From Nissolia schottii (Eukaryota > Streptophyta > Magnoliopsida > Fabales > Fabaceae), in NCBI GenBank assembly GCA_003254905.1, contig QANU01021212.1, positions 186,001-250,000 of the forward strand: a stretch of 64,000 nucleotides of DNA, in the 5' to 3' direction. Below the pieces are notes generated by a model. That model worked only from the letters and a program-made list of their open reading frames with translations. It ran no database searches and was not told the DNA's origin. Both the position numbers and the translations under genes were made by a program. Shown one piece after another: positions 11,805-24,900 of the stretch. Positions within the stretch are counted from its first letter, which is position 1. Every line of letters starts with the position of its first letter.

Positions 11805-12170
11805 ATGAAAGGTAACCTCGAGTTACTTTAGTTATTGAAATTCAAAATTTAATTTTTTAATCAGTAAAATTGTAAATTACAGGTCAAATTAGTTTATTAA
11901 TTTATTATCATTACTGTATTGTCATATTTTCACTAATTTTTCGCATTAAATGAGAATATGATAACAATAGAGATTGTGTGAATCAAAAGCATGGTTGTGA
12001 TGACACTTGGAGTGATTAATTTGATAATGAATGTAATAATGATAATGAATTGAACGACTAATTTGACATACAACTTACAATTTCAAAAATTAAAAGTTAA
12101 ATTTTAAATTTCAAAAATCAAAATCACTCAAACTTATATTTTTATGAACCAAAATGAGTATTAACTCGTT
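11805..12170. mobile_element. TIR-type MITE-like element, copy 1
   Basis: The outer parts are inverted relatives: the left has GTAAATTACAGGTCAAATTAG and the right has GACTAATTTGACATACAAC. Further out, the right end carries AACCAAAATGAGTATT. The same arrangement occurs in the 14.25-14.74 kb element, so the two define one non-autonomous family. Exact ends and target duplication are unresolved. Confidence 0.45.
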
Positions 12171-13009
12171 CTTTAATCTCTATTTTATGTTTCGTCCTTT
12201 TGGCGTTTGTCATTTATTTATTAAGCTATAATTCTACGGTTAGGAGGGCTTTTTTTTAAAACAATTAAGACTTAAAATCTTTGATTTTCTAAAAGTTATC
12301 TAAAAAATATAAAAGCAATTTATAATAAAACAAAAGCAAAAAGCGTAATTTTTATGAATATGTTATAAAATTGTTATTTACACGTACAATGAGTATAATG
12401 AACATAAACACTAAATAAAGTAAGGATGATTATTAGGTTTTAAAGTTATATTAGTCATTTAACTTATAAAGAGCATGAGTCATTTTTATATGAGAGTTCT
12501 TAAGAGCACCTATGATTTTTGAAAGTTAGGTGTAAAAACACTTTAATTTTTTAGGTTTAATTTGATAACGTTATGGTTTTTTAAGAGTTGTTAAGTACTT
12601 GACTCTTTAAAAGCTGCATTATAAATGTAATAATCATATTGTTTGGTAAAAAAAATGAAAAAATAACTCTCAATAAGCAGAAATCATAGGAGTAGTGCTA
12701 TATTTTAAAGTTTCTTTTTACATGTAAATATAAAAAGAGAATGATAATTATCATTAAAATTTAAGATTATATTAATTTTTCAACTTTTAGAGAGCAAAAA
12801 TTAGATTTAAAATGTTAGTCACGAGAGTTTCCAAGAACACTCTATAGCAACAAAAAGATATCAACCTTTCATTTTTGACACAAAAAATTAATTTATATTT
12901 TTGAGAACATGAAAATCCTCTAAAAACAACTCTGCTTAAAAGCTTAGTGTACCAAATAAAAAAAAATGACTTATAAATTTTAAAAGTAGGAGAACCATCT
13001 AAGAAACTT
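12171..13009. other. AT-rich gene-free stretch
   Basis: No gene or clear element was recognised. Phrases such as TTTAAGAGCACC or TTTTAAGAGTTGTT are loosely repeated but do not define a unit. Confidence 0.35.
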
Positions 13010-13011
13010 TA

Positions 13012-13265
13012 CTCCATCCGCCCAAAAAAAAAGTATCGTTTTAGCAAAATAAATTTCTCTTCGAATACTTGACATTTTAAAATTTTCATTTAGTGTTAAT
13101 TTATTTGTTTATATGTTTTACTCTTATTTAACAGGGAGAATTTGAGAAGAATGAAAATGGTTATTTTGTAGTCAATGTAGATTTTGTGTTTTTTTTGGTA
13201 ACATTAATAATTTTTTAATAAGTTTGCAACAATTTCAAAAGACATTTATTCATGGACGGAGGGAG
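13012..13265. mobile_element. Stowaway-like MITE
   Basis: The ends are CTCCATCCGCCC and GGACGGAGGGAG, the classic Stowaway (Tc1/mariner-type) terminal repeats. They are flanked by TA on each side (13010-13011 and 13266-13267). The length of about 254 bp is typical and no coding capacity is present. It was mobilised, if at all, by a mariner-like transposase encoded elsewhere. Confidence 0.85.
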
Positions 13266-13267
13266 TA

Positions 13268-14240
13268 TTAAATTAGGCCTAAGTTATAATTAAATTGACC
13301 TTTGTAAATTACAAGAACAATGTTTAAGAGACCTTACAAATTAATTTACACATCTTTATAAATTATATTTGATATTTTACTTTTTACTTTATTTCTTAAA
13401 ATATCAAATGCTTCATTCATTAAAATATATAAATTAATATACATATTGTTAAGTTAGTTGTTAAAAACAATTTTCAAAATGTAATCCTCAATCCAACGGC
13501 AACTTGTTGAATAGACAATAGTACAATGTTCTAGTGCAAAATATCATCACACCCAGCAGCCTTAATTATATCTCGCATTCGTGATCTTTTATCTAAGAAT
13601 TGGGTGATAAAGGCTTCAACATGTCTTCAGGGAGTCCAACCGTGTAGCTAACTGTCTTGCCCATCTGAACCATAATCTCCATTCTTTTGAGGTGACGTAT
13701 TTTGACGTAATTCCTTCGGCTACTCGACAATTACTTTTGAATTATCTGATTCAGGTCACGTGACCTCGTGGAGATTAATTTCTTTGTGTCTTCTCCTTTG
13801 AGCTCTAACTCCTTTGAAAAAGGCGCTTACGGGGCAGATAAATGGATGAAATTGAAAGGGTGCATGCTATTGAGTACTAGTACTCCAACACCGGCAATAA
13901 TCACTCATAAATGAACATGCATAGTAGTAGTAGTATAATGAGGTGTGTGCTTCGAATTTTGAGCTGATTGATGAAGGCAAAAGTGATGGAAAAGATTGAA
14001 GTGGTGGAAGTCAAATTGAATTAGGTACGTGGTCTATTCCATGTAAATGCCTCCTTTGGCCTTCAGCAAGCGGGATTCCCGATTCTAGCCCCCCCACCCC
14101 CCCACATGTATTTATCTTCTCCCGTACCCCTCTTGCATGTACATTTGTCTTTTCAAGGGAAACATTTTCCTTCTTTAATCACATTTATATGGTGGTGTGC
14201 AATTCATTTACCGGCCAATGTTGATTTTGATTCCTCAAAT
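13268..14240. other. Gene-free intergenic stretch
   Basis: No coding region was recognised. A C-rich run lies at about 14089-14103. The less AT-rich part at 13480-13860 resembles unique intergenic or old gene-derived sequence, but no homology could be assigned by eye. Confidence 0.35.
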
Positions 14241-14244
14241 ATAA

Positions 14245-14740
14245 GTTTGGGCATTTTGGTCTTTAAATTGTAATTTTTTAATTATTAAAATCGTAAGTTA
14301 TAAGTCAAATTAGTTTATTAGTTTATTAGTTTATTATCATTACTATATTATCACGTTTTTATTAATTTATATATTATATTAAAAGAAATTATAACAATAA
14401 TTGAGACTGCAAATAAGTTGTGCCAACACTTAAAACTGCAAATGGGTCACAAGAGCAGATATGATGGTTAATAAAGTTGTAATAACAACTAAGATTTATA
14501 GTTCTAAGTGTCAATACAACCATATTTTTAGCCTTTAGTGGTATTACGCAGCCTCTGTTGTTATCACATTTTTATTTAATATGAAAAATTAACGAAAACT
14601 TGATAATACAATAATGATAATGAAGCGAGAGACTAATCTGTAGCTTACAATTTTAATGATTAAAACATCAAATTTTAAATTTTAAGGATCAAAGTGACTC
14701 AATCTTACATTTTCAATGACCAAAATGAGCATTTTTCCCA
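14245..14740. mobile_element. TIR-type MITE-like element, copy 2
   Basis: The left end reads GGGCATTTTGGTCTTTAAAT and the right end CAATGACCAAAATGAGCA, inverted with respect to each other. Second-tier inverted blocks are GTCAAATTAGTTTATTAGTT and AGACTAATCTGTAGCTTAC. The order matches the element at 11.8-12.2 kb. About 495 bp long, with no coding capacity. The superfamily is not determined because the target duplication is unclear. Confidence 0.55.
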
Positions 14741-16040
14741 TTATTTACTCCCTCAAATATTAATAACATATTTTAAAATAAATTTAATTGTTATTTATTG
14801 ACCGCATGTAAGTGTTTTTTTTTTACATTTTTGTTTAATCAAATTTTATCACATAAATAAAAATAATTGACTCTTTTACTTAAAAAATTATACATATAAA
14901 ATAATTTTATTGGATGATTAGTTCATGACAATGAAACTCTTCTAAAATTGACATAAGAATTAAAAAAATGGTGGTTTTTCACCTACCCCATGAGACAAAT
15001 ACCCTATATTATTTAATTTATCCATTTTTTATAATTGTTACAACTAAATTTATCAAATTTTGTTGTTATTTCATGTTTTGTATGATCATAATAAATTTTT
15101 CATTAGTCAAATTATTGAAAGAATCAATTTATAAGAGGTTTATATATTTTAGAAATTTGCAGATCATTTGAGTTTAGGATGCATCTCTACAAATATTGTA
15201 TTAAAAAGTATTAATTTATTATATTAATTAGATCATATAATCCATCAATATGTCATATTAGTATATGAAATAATAACAAAATTTGATGAATTTAGTTATA
15301 AAAATTATAAATAAATAAATAAATTAAGTAGTATGAGGTATTTATCCTATAAGATAGGTGAGAAACCACCTTAAAAAATAATGTTATTCAAGTAGTTGAG
15401 TGAACAAAATGATTCTTTTATATATATGTGTGTGTGTATAATTAATATTGTATTTAATGACTACAATTAACTTAAAGAGGTTATTGAAAAACATATTAAT
15501 ATTATTTTGAAATATGAGTTGAATAAATATTCTAAAATTTATATTGGCAAAAAATGGATAAATACACAGAAACGGAGAGAATATATGTGTTTATGCATGT
15601 ACTGATTTATTAGCTGTAAAATTTATCTTTTATTTTTCAATAAAGCCTTAAAATTTTCTTCTTGATTTTCATTTGGTAATTCAAAATTTTATCTAAAAAT
15701 TTTGTTGGTTTCTTATGTGAAAAATGTTTAGAGATCAATAGTCTTTATGGAAAGAGCAGAGTTATAGATTTTCAGTTAGTTTAAGATGTAGAACGTATTT
15801 GTTTCTTATTAACGCTAAATTTGATGTATATTTTTTTCATTTGTAAGTGCCGTTAGGCTTATTTATAAATGAAATTTTTTTATTTCCGTAAAAGAAAAAA
15901 TCTTGTTGGTAAATGGGTCTCTATCAATATCACGTTTTCACTATCACCATGAGTTGAGTTCATTATTTATTTTTGCTGTTGTAACTCAAAATATCTAAAT
16001 GTATCAATATCCAAATACGTACGTTAAGTCAATATATATC

Positions 16041-16044
<4 letters not shown>
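14741..16044. other. AT-rich gene-free stretch
   Basis: No gene was seen. The 67-residue frame at 14968-15171 is a low-complexity AT-derived frame rich in Phe, Ile and Leu with no domain. A short TG/TA tract is near 15421-15440. Confidence 0.4.
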
Positions 16045-16103
<59 letters not shown>

Positions 16104-16114
16104 GTAATAATAAT
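16045..16114. repeat. (TAA)n microsatellite
   Basis: About 20 uninterrupted trinucleotide units are followed by one imperfect unit (TAG). Likely polymorphic in length. Confidence 0.95.
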
Positions 16115-17339
16115 GTTAATGAATACTAGTTTTAAATGAGAGGGAACATTTTGGAGTGCTAGATTTTATAACTACATAAAATTTCCTTGTACATATCAGT
16201 TATACTAAGCGTACAGAAGTGGAACCTGGTAGTAGTTGCTTGCTCCCGGGACCCAACAGCCGCCTTGACTTTTTCAATACAGCTGCATGTATCCATCCAA
16301 GTTGAAGAAAAAGGGATTTGGAATTCTCAGTTCTCACCACTAATAGTGCCTTTAGCTCCTTTATAAGCAGATTCCCCAATCTCTTCACGACCTCATCAAT
16401 TCCCCTCGTTTTTTATAGGTTGCACATGCAGGTTTATTCTGTGTTTAATTATGTGAAAAGTTTTAAATATAGGATGAATTGGTTTGATTAATGATTTATC
16501 TAGATATATGAATTGTTAATTATATAAATTGATTTATTTTATGATTATGCTATTTATGTGACCCAAATTATAAATATATGTACATGTTTTAACATCTATG
16601 AATAAGATATACCAATTCTCACAATAAGAACTAAATAATCTTTTTACGACTAAAATAATTCTCTCCTTTGAGTTAATTTTTTAGATTAAGTTAGGGCACT
16701 TAATTATTCAATATGATATACAAGCATGTCTTAAAATTAATGAATAAGCTACTAATTGATGATCATTTTTGCAAATTTTACGCACTAGAAATATTAATCT
16801 TAAATGTGAGAGAGATGTACCAAGTCTCATATTACTTAGAAATAAATCTAAATAATTTTTAAAAATTAAGATAATTATTTTTATTGAAAGTAACTTTTTG
16901 AAGTTGAGTTAACCCAATTATTTATCCTATCATATATGCCTTTGCTTTTAGCTAAGCCAAGCCAAGCCAAGCTGCCCTCAACAAAGATGCTTCAGAATGT
17001 GATGAACAGTAAATAGTAAACAAAGTAATAGAAAAGGGTGAAATCTAAAGTACTGTTACTGTATATTCGTCACTCAAAACAGTGCGCAGGGCATAGAACT
17101 TCATCGTGTAATGTTCTGCCACTTGTACCTCTCACTTTAATTGTATTTTTACTGTTATAATTAAGCGAGGTTAATGTATTCAGTAATGATACTAGTGACA
17201 GGGATGCTCCATTTTTTTTTGCTGTGCAGCTGTATGACATTCGCATGATATTAGCATCGTATATATAATGACATTGATTGCACAATTTTTCCTATACATA
17301 CGCACGCATTTTTTAAATATAAAATTAAATTAAATGGAT
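16115..17339. other. Gene-free stretch with one unassigned - strand frame
   Basis: The interval 16200-16400 is less AT-rich than its surroundings. On the - strand it has a 62-codon open frame rich in Leu and Lys, preceded by CTATAAAAAACG, a TATA-like phrase. No family was recognised. It could be an exon fragment or chance; no splice structure supports it. The remainder is AT-rich, with a short CAAGC repeat near 16955-16972. Confidence 0.3.
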
Positions 17340-17700
17340 TTGTGGCGAATTAAAAAGTAAAAAGTAATTATTTCACGTTTTTTTTCATGCTCCTTACCCA
17401 CACTCTAAGCATGTAAACTCATTTTCTATCATGCACAAATATTTTAAAGCAAATGCATAAATCTTTGAATTGACGTGCACAAATTTTTCAACAAGCAAAA
17501 ACAAAATAAAAAACGAAGAATACGAGCACTTTGGTACTATGTATACAAACTTTTGAACAGGTATGCACAAAACTTTTGAACATTCAAAAATAATAAATAT
17601 AACAAGAAAAAAAAACCAAAATGAAGACGATGAAGAAAAAGAAATTTTTGGTATTTATATGCACAAACTTTTTAACAACTAAAAAAATGACAGAAACAAA
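17340..17700. repeat. Dispersed ATGCACAAACTTTT repeat, copy 1
   Basis: The phrase TGCACAAACTTTTGAACA and close variants occur about six times, separated by A-rich spacers containing AAAACAAAAAT and GAAGACGATGAAGAAAAAG. A second block with the same order lies at 38740-39130. Such a block is probably the interior of a dispersed repeat. No element ends were found. Confidence 0.6.
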
Positions 17701-18539
17701 AATAAAAAGCTAAGTTGACCCATTTTGACCCGGTCATTTATCAAGTCATAATCGAACCAAATCATGGCATAAAATGTTGGGCTAACCAAAAAATCTTATT
17801 GAGTTTGGGTTCAGTAAAATCCGATTCAGTTCGACTTATGTACACCCCTAAATCTAAGGATGAAAAAAATGTAGGTGTTCTTATAAAAATGATACATTAA
17901 TTATTGAGTTTAATTGATATGCATTGACAATGTAAATTTTACACCATCATTCAATCAAATCACCTTATATGCATGATTTTTTTAAATAATGAGTGAGGAA
18001 ATCAATAATTCTTACTTATGTAATTTAATTGGACGACATGGTAAAAATCTGTTAACAGGAATATATTTATTTAATTTTTCAAGAATTAATGAATATACAC
18101 TTAATTTATTACTTCTAACATGAACTTAATTTTTTTTTAATATATAGGCATAATCTCACATCTTTAAACATATTTACGGAAAAGTTGTAAAAGTTGGTAA
18201 GACGTATAAATGAGTAATTGCATTTAAATATGAGTTGTTAAGTTTGTGTATATGTAAGAATTTCTAGACAAACATATTTCAGCCAAATTAATTTATTCTT
18301 AATAACAAAATAACAAAAACTTATTTTTAGAAAGAAAAAAAACTCTAAATAAAATTGTTTCCCAGGTTGTTTGGTATAATATTATCTATTTATATTATCG
18401 ATAATATTATTTTAAATTGTAATGTTATACATATTAGTGTATTTGATTAGACAATATTATTTTCAAAAAGTATCTGTATAGATTACCACATAAGTGGTAA
18501 AACTTTAATTTTATTTTGAAAAAAAAAATACCCCTAATT
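17701..18539. other. AT-rich gene-free stretch
   Basis: No gene was recognised. The short frame at 17715-17900 contains common gene-poor low-complexity sequence and no domain. Confidence 0.35.
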
Positions 18540-18850
18540 CATCATTGTCTCCCATTGTCCACCACAACCGCGGTCACCAGCACCACTCTTAATGTCTCCA
18601 TCATTTCTTTTGCTATCATCGTCACAGATTTGAATTTTTTAAAATGAGATTCTTCACTTTAGAGAGTAAAGTGAGAGATCTCACTTTAAAAAACTCTTGT
18701 CCCATTGTCATTACCATCGTCATATCACCGCCACTATTAAGACCACTATAGTCACCAACACCGCAACCATCATCATTGTCGTCCCCACCACGACTATTGC
18801 CACTACCATCATCACTATCGGCACCGCAACCATCCTCCTCCTCCTCCTCA
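18540..18850. repeat. Imperfect ACC/ATC trinucleotide-rich block
   Basis: This stretch is dominated by CAC, ACC and ATC triplets, with phrases such as CACCGCCACTATT and ACCATCATCA, ending in a (CCT)n run near 18833-18848. It could be a decayed Pro/Thr/His repeat-coding piece or a simple-repeat expansion. Frames are interrupted. Confidence 0.5.
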
Positions 18851-19099
18851 TTTAGTATTATATGATTACTATTTGGAGGGTATTTTCATTAAAAAAAAAC
18901 AAAAGAAGGTATATATTAAGTACCTTATTTTTCTTTAATATATGAAACACGTTAATATAAATTATGAATTAAATTACTCACGTTAAACACTCTGCAATCT
19001 AACATGATTAACAAGATAAAAAGTCGCAATATTTTATAATGGTAATATATAGATGATTAGTAATGTTACACAAGGCAATGTGTCACCCAATATATATAT

Positions 19100-19444
19100 A
19101 TATAAAATGTCACGGAGCATTATCCAAACTTTTGTTTTATTGTGTGTTACTCTGTACCTCATGGAAGGAGAGTAGGAGTTGGTCATGAGCCATGACACTC
19201 ATAGGCAGAGGCAGGGAGGGATGGGAGTCCAGCTTGGTAAGAGTTGCGGTAGACTCGGATCCTGTCTCCTCTTCATAACCCCAACCAAAAAAATAAAATA
19301 AAATAAAATAAAACTTAAGATAATTTTGTTGACAGAGAGTAGAATAGAACCCACCCTTTTTCCTTTACTTTTCTTCTCTTTCACACTCTCACACACACAC
19401 ACACTGACACTGTTGGGAAGAAGAAAGAAGAAAGAAGAAAGAAG
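19100..19444 (+). promoter_or_regulatory. Promoter and 5' UTR of the trihelix gene
   Basis: This is inferred from position. The region just upstream of the start codon holds a pyrimidine-rich leader with a (CA)n stretch (about 19388-19406) and (GAAGAAA) repeats directly before the ATG at 19445. No canonical TATA box could be fixed; TATATATATATAAAATG (about 19090-19108) is a candidate but is rather far upstream. Confidence 0.35.
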
Positions 19445-21966
19445 ATGGGAGACCCATATGGCCTCCCTGATGAGGATCTCCGGCGCCTCATCTCCTCTCG
19501 AGCTACCAACACACTCCTCCCTCCTGACCCGCTCTCTCTCCACCCTCTCAATGCTCCTCATTTTCCTCCTCCTCCTCCTCCGCCAGACACCACCTCCTAC
19601 AATGACCCCACCAACACCAACCCCGTTGTCGGGGAAGTTTTCTTCCCTCCTCGCGCTCCCCCCTTCCCTTACTACCACCACTACCACAATTCCCCCACAG
19701 CCATCGGCGCCAGCACCACTGCTCCTTCTACTTGTAATTCTGTTGTGGCCGCAACCGCAGGCTCATCAGATCATGCATTCAACATGGACATCGCAGAGAG
19801 AGGGTGGCTGGGCTTCGACACCGGGACCAACAGGTGGCCGCGACAGGAGACTCTCTCCCTCCTCGAGATCAGATCTCGCCTCGATTCCAAGTTTAGAGAG
19901 AACAGTCAGAAAGCTCCCTTGTGGAACGAGATTTCTAGGTATACATACACACACTCACTCACTCACTTACACATATCATGTACATAAATGTATGCATACA
20001 TGCCAATCTCTCTCTCAAATCAGCCAGGAGTGAAGAATTTAGACATCACTCTTGTTTTTTTTTTTTTTTCCTTCCTTTCCAATTGAGCTTGGAAAATGAT
20101 GGACCATAATGTTCACTGTTAGCTGAGAGATCCATCTGCTATCTATTTTTTTTTTTTTAAATATGTTATTTTTGGTTATCTATTTCTAGCTTTGTCCACG
20201 AAACTAACTGTACCTGACTCAATTGAGTGTGTATAGTTGCACTGGTGAGTGAATCATCATTTCAGGTGCAAATTAATGATTTCTCACCCTCTCAAAGTTT
20301 TTCTTTGTTTTTTAGGCCTATCATCACCCCCATCATATAACCTACTATCCTCAGCTACCTAGGGTTGTTGTGAGTTTTTGTTAATTTCAGATTCAGATAA
20401 TAATTAATTAATTAATTAATTAATTGATTGATGTTTTTCTGACTTCTTTAATGAACAAGATCGGGGGAATGTTTTAATCCCTCCTGCATAAAATAATTAA
20501 GAATATAGGTCTATGCAGAAACCTTATAGATATTTGTGTTTTTTAATCAACATATATATATATATATATATATATTATTCTATCACATGATTTAATAATA
20601 ATAATAATAATATAAGAAATAAATCTTGCGTGCTGTAGTGTGTTACGCATTAATTGCTAGTTCTTTCAGCTTCTCTTCTTATCCCAAGCTGGCTTTCAAT
20701 TATTATTGTCCTCTCTCTCTTGTCCCTCCTCCACCTTCTTTGTTTCGTTGTTCATTAACTATACATGCATAAAATCTGTGTGATCTATCTAGTACTTGTT
20801 TAATTATTATTAGGATAATGGCTGAGGAATTTGGGTACCAAAGGAGTGGGAAGAAGTGCAAAGAGAAGTTTGAGAATCTGTACAAGTACTACAAGAAGAC
20901 CAAGGAAGGCAAATCCAGCAGACAAGATGGGAAACACTACAGATTCTTCAGACAGCTTGAAGCTATCTGTGGAGGATCAGGAGAGCCGACCACCACCACC
21001 ACCACTCATCATCATCATCATCATGATGCTGCAGGTAATGCTGGCACTAGTACTGTTGTTCAAACTCCAACCTTCAAGAATATCAACCAAGAGATCAATG
21101 TTAATGGTGGTGATCATCATGATGTTAGCCTCAGCACTTTCTCAAACTCATCTGATCAACTGGAGACATCCTCATCTGAGAACAACAACAACAACATCAG
21201 CTATGATGAGGATCTCTCAGCCATTGCATACATGATGAAAAACAACAACAACGACAACAACAACAACAAGAACAAGAACAAGGAGGAGAAGAACGAGCAA
21301 GGACCAAGCAGCAGGAGGGTGAGGAGATCAAGCAGCTGGAGGGCCAAAGTGGAGGAAATAGTTGGGTCCCACATGAGGAAGATCATTGAGACACAAGATG
21401 CCTGGATGGAGAGGATGCTGAGTGCTGTTGAGCAAAGGGAGCAAGAGATGGCATCAAGGGAGGAAGAGAGGAAGAAGAAGGAGTCAATGAGGTTTGACCA
21501 ACAAGTCCATGAGCTTTGGGCCAAGGAGAGAGCATGGGTTGAATCAAGGGATGCTGCATTGATGGAAGTAGTGAGGAAACACATTGGGAACAACAACAAG
21601 GAGGAGGAGATTCATCATCGTGAAACATTGCCAATTAATGAAGAACAACAACAAAGGAGGAGAAGTGGTGGGAGATGGAGTGAGATGGAGATCTCAAACT
21701 TGATACAGTTGAGGAGTGGATTTGAACAGCGCTTGAGGGAGAATGTGGGGTACTTCATGGAGAATAATAATGGGAATGTTAACTGGGGGGAGATAGCAGG
21801 GAAGATGGGGTGTTTGGGGTATGAGAGGAGTGAAGGAGAGTGCAAGGAGATATGGGATGAGATCAGCATCTCTCTTGGGAGGACAGTGGAGTGTGGTGCC
21901 AAAAGTACTACTACTAGGCCGCCTTGGTGTTTGGGACTCAAGCTGACTGATGATGACGATGTTTGA
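19445..21966 (+). CDS. PTL: PETAL LOSS-type trihelix transcription factor
   Basis: Two coding exons: 19445-19938 and 20814-21966 (intron GTATAC...TTATTATTAG, phase 2), giving 548 residues. The N-terminal trihelix (about 130-215) opens with RWPRQETLSLLEIRSRLD and is split by the intron after NEIS. It continues with GYQRSGKKCKEKFENLYKYY and ends with DGKHYRFFRQLEA. These blocks match what is known of Arabidopsis PTL. The middle holds His- and Asn-rich runs and then a charged helical segment (AWMERM...ELWAKERAWVESRDAA) conserved in GT-2 proteins. The C-terminal trihelix (about 452-525; RWSEMEISNLIQLR...WGEIAGKMGCLGYERS) is more diverged, and the usual KCKEKWEN is replaced by ECKEIWDE. Family members are nuclear DNA-binding proteins that bind GT-type elements; PTL restrains growth between sepals and shapes the perianth. 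Function here is inferred by orthology. A paralogue within the same clade cannot be excluded. Confidence 0.93.
20397..20425. repeat. (AATT)n microsatellite in the PTL intron
   Basis: About seven TTAA-type tetranucleotide units lie within the 875-bp intron of the trihelix gene. An (AT)n tract (20551-20576) and a short (AAT)n tract near 20591-20610 lie in the same intron. Confidence 0.85.
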
Positions 21967-24900
21967 CATCACCATTGTCATGTTAACTCCACGCAGGCAC
22001 CTCAGAGGTTAAATTCTATGAATAATGTTTGTTTGTACTGTCCTGAAGACATCTTTGAAGGAACATCTGGTCATAGGTGATTTTTAAACAGTAGTTGATA
22101 ACGAGTTTTGACTAATGTTTAATGGTCATTTCAAAAATGTTTCTAAGAGTGATACACATTACGTCAAGAATTATATTATTTAGACTCATTAGTTATGTGA
22201 TATTGTGTCGACTCACTAATCACTCGGAGCTCTCAACTAGATATAAGTTATATTGAAATTTGATCTAATGATAGATAATTAATGAGTCAGCACAACATCA
22301 CATAATCAGTGAATACAAATAACATTTCTCTTGCGTTAATGTGTAATGTTATTTATGCTTTAAAAGTGGATATCAAGGATAGACGAAGGGAGAACGACAC
22401 AGTACGCAGTATCTGATTATGATGAATGAGTGTGTCAAAACTTGATATCTGTCTGTGTTTATTCTTATTATCTACTTTTTAATATATAGATAACATTGCT
22501 GTATGACATCGGCTTGTGTGTTTTGAGAGAGGGAAAATGGAAACTTGTGGGGAGAAACAAGCTAGCTAGGGGCAGTAACAAGTTTGGGTCATTGGAAATT
22601 CACCAAGTACTCTTGGCTAGCTAGGGCCCAAGTGTTAAACCTGCCCTCTCCTACCCTCTCTCATACTCTACATACATATTTGACATTTGTTGTTTAGTTT
22701 TATCCATGACATCAAATGTTCGAGTTTAGTAATTTTATTAGGAACTTGCAAAGTTCTGATTGTTCTCTTTACTTCTATGTAATCTGTGTGTAAGTTAATT
22801 CGTAACATACTTAGTATTCTATGTATTCAAGTGATTCGTTTAGATTGCGGTTGCACACAAAGTTGTTGTATCTGTACAATGATTTTATACTTTTAAGAAA
22901 GGGAAAAAAGGGAATCAAATAGGGGGGAAATGGAGGAAGAAATAAGAAAAAGAGAAGTTGGTAATTAACAGGTAATTAATCATTTGCTTTTTGGACTAGG
23001 TGAGTGGAAATTTAATTAATTTTCATGGACTTTGAGCACAAGTTTTGGGGAGCTTTAACCCCATTAAACTACAAATGATGTGTTATCTCATATTTTTTAA
23101 AAATGTATAGATCGACCCTTAATATATTTTAATTGTGCAAAACAATCTTTTTATTATTTTTAATAACTAATTAATCAACCTCTTAATTAATAAATTGCCT
23201 TTTTTATTTTCTCTTCAAACTCCTCTTTTTTATCCTTTTCACGTCACAACGCTTTCACGTCACCTTTGCTCTTAAAAAAAAAAATCAAAATTGAACCACA
23301 AAAACCTCCACATTTGTTTATCTATAAAGTATAGAAAATTTCATACATCTAATTTTTTTCGAAATTAAAAGATTCACTTTTGATTTTTTTTAAGTGAAGG
23401 TGACGTGGGATGAAGTGAGGTTGGAGGGAAGGAAAGAGAGAAGAATATGAAGAGGGGAAAAAGGGAAATAACATGGAGGTTGTTTGGTTATTGAAAATAA
23501 TGGAAAGGTCGATATTGTATGATTAATTAGAAAAATGTTATTACGAGTTACGTTTTTAAAAGTTTGGCGTAATGTGTATAATTCAAGAGGATCAAATATT
23601 TTTATCCCAAAAGTTTTATTCCAGAAAAACACAACGATATACTTACACCTCAACGCCAATTAACTTCTCATGACATATAATTTATACAGAGTAATACTTT
23701 TTGCAATTTTCTTTTGCTAAATTAGTCTTTTGAAAATGTGTGGCGTTAGTTTAACATTAAAAGTGGATTTTAAAGAGAGTAGTGTCACTTAAACCCTAAA
23801 CATTCCATACAATCTAACATTCAAACTCTTGAGTGAGAACTTATAACTACATTTGAAAATAAATCCGCAGATTTTCATCGTATATCCTACTAGTAGATTA
23901 GAAGAGAAACTAATGAAACAATTGAGAAAAGAGAAAAAGAAAGAAATAAAAGAAGGAAGCGTGTGGGAGGAACTGCTACACGAGAGCAGCAGTCAGAGGG
24001 TACTCTTAGAAAATCAGAGGGAAAGAAATTGTAAGTGATCTGTAGCACCTTTGTGTTGTGTTGTTATAACTTTATATTATTCTTGTTGCATTTTGGCATA
24101 AAGTGGTCAACAAATAATGCTTGTATTGGGGATCGAAAAAGATAAAATATTTATCATCATAATTGTCATTATGCCAACCCTAGCTAATTAGTTATCTTTT
24201 TGCAGAGAGGAATGTTATTTTGGATATAATAATTAGATATTCTAAGGACATAAATTATTCTCCAAAAAATATCTTAATTTTCCATCAATGCCCCTATATA
24301 TATATATATTTTACTTGCATTAGCATTTGATCTAAGAGATCAATAAAAGAAATAAAAGAAGAAACCACAGATCACTAAATCAGGAGAAATAAAGAATGAA
24401 CTTTTAGAATAAATAACTTATACAAGCAAAATTAAACATTTTTTTTTAAATTATGTTACATGTGTTCATTGTGTGAGACATTGTAACTACTCACAACTCA
24501 TTTACCATTTACATTTGATTCTAATAAAGCCTACATTCAATAATATCTCATTCATTCAAATAATAAAAAATGTGTGAAATTCACATGATGTTCCGCACCT
24601 ATTATTTAGCATTACATTAATTTATTGTTTTAGAACAATGTAGTGGTTGCTTGTCTCGAGACATGGTCAACCATCTTAATTGATGACGTCTTCGCAGCTC
24701 ACTTTGTCCAAAGAAGAAGACACTGCTCGTGTTTGATCCCCAAAACCTACTCAAGGATCATGTGATGATGTCATTGTAGCACACAATGAAAGGCAAGCAC
24801 GATAGAATACTAATAAAAAAAAAAAGGCGAGCACTAGAGAAAACAACGAGAAGGGTGAGATAGGAAGAAAAAAAAATGTAATTGTGGGGTCTCTTACCAC

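Noticed and set aside
16200..16388. 62-codon - strand frame with a TATA-like phrase upstream
   Set aside because: No family, no splice structure and no partner exons. Noted only as an unassigned stretch.
18540..18850. Possible Thr/Pro/His repeat protein
   Set aside because: Frames are interrupted and the sequence is explained by trinucleotide expansion.
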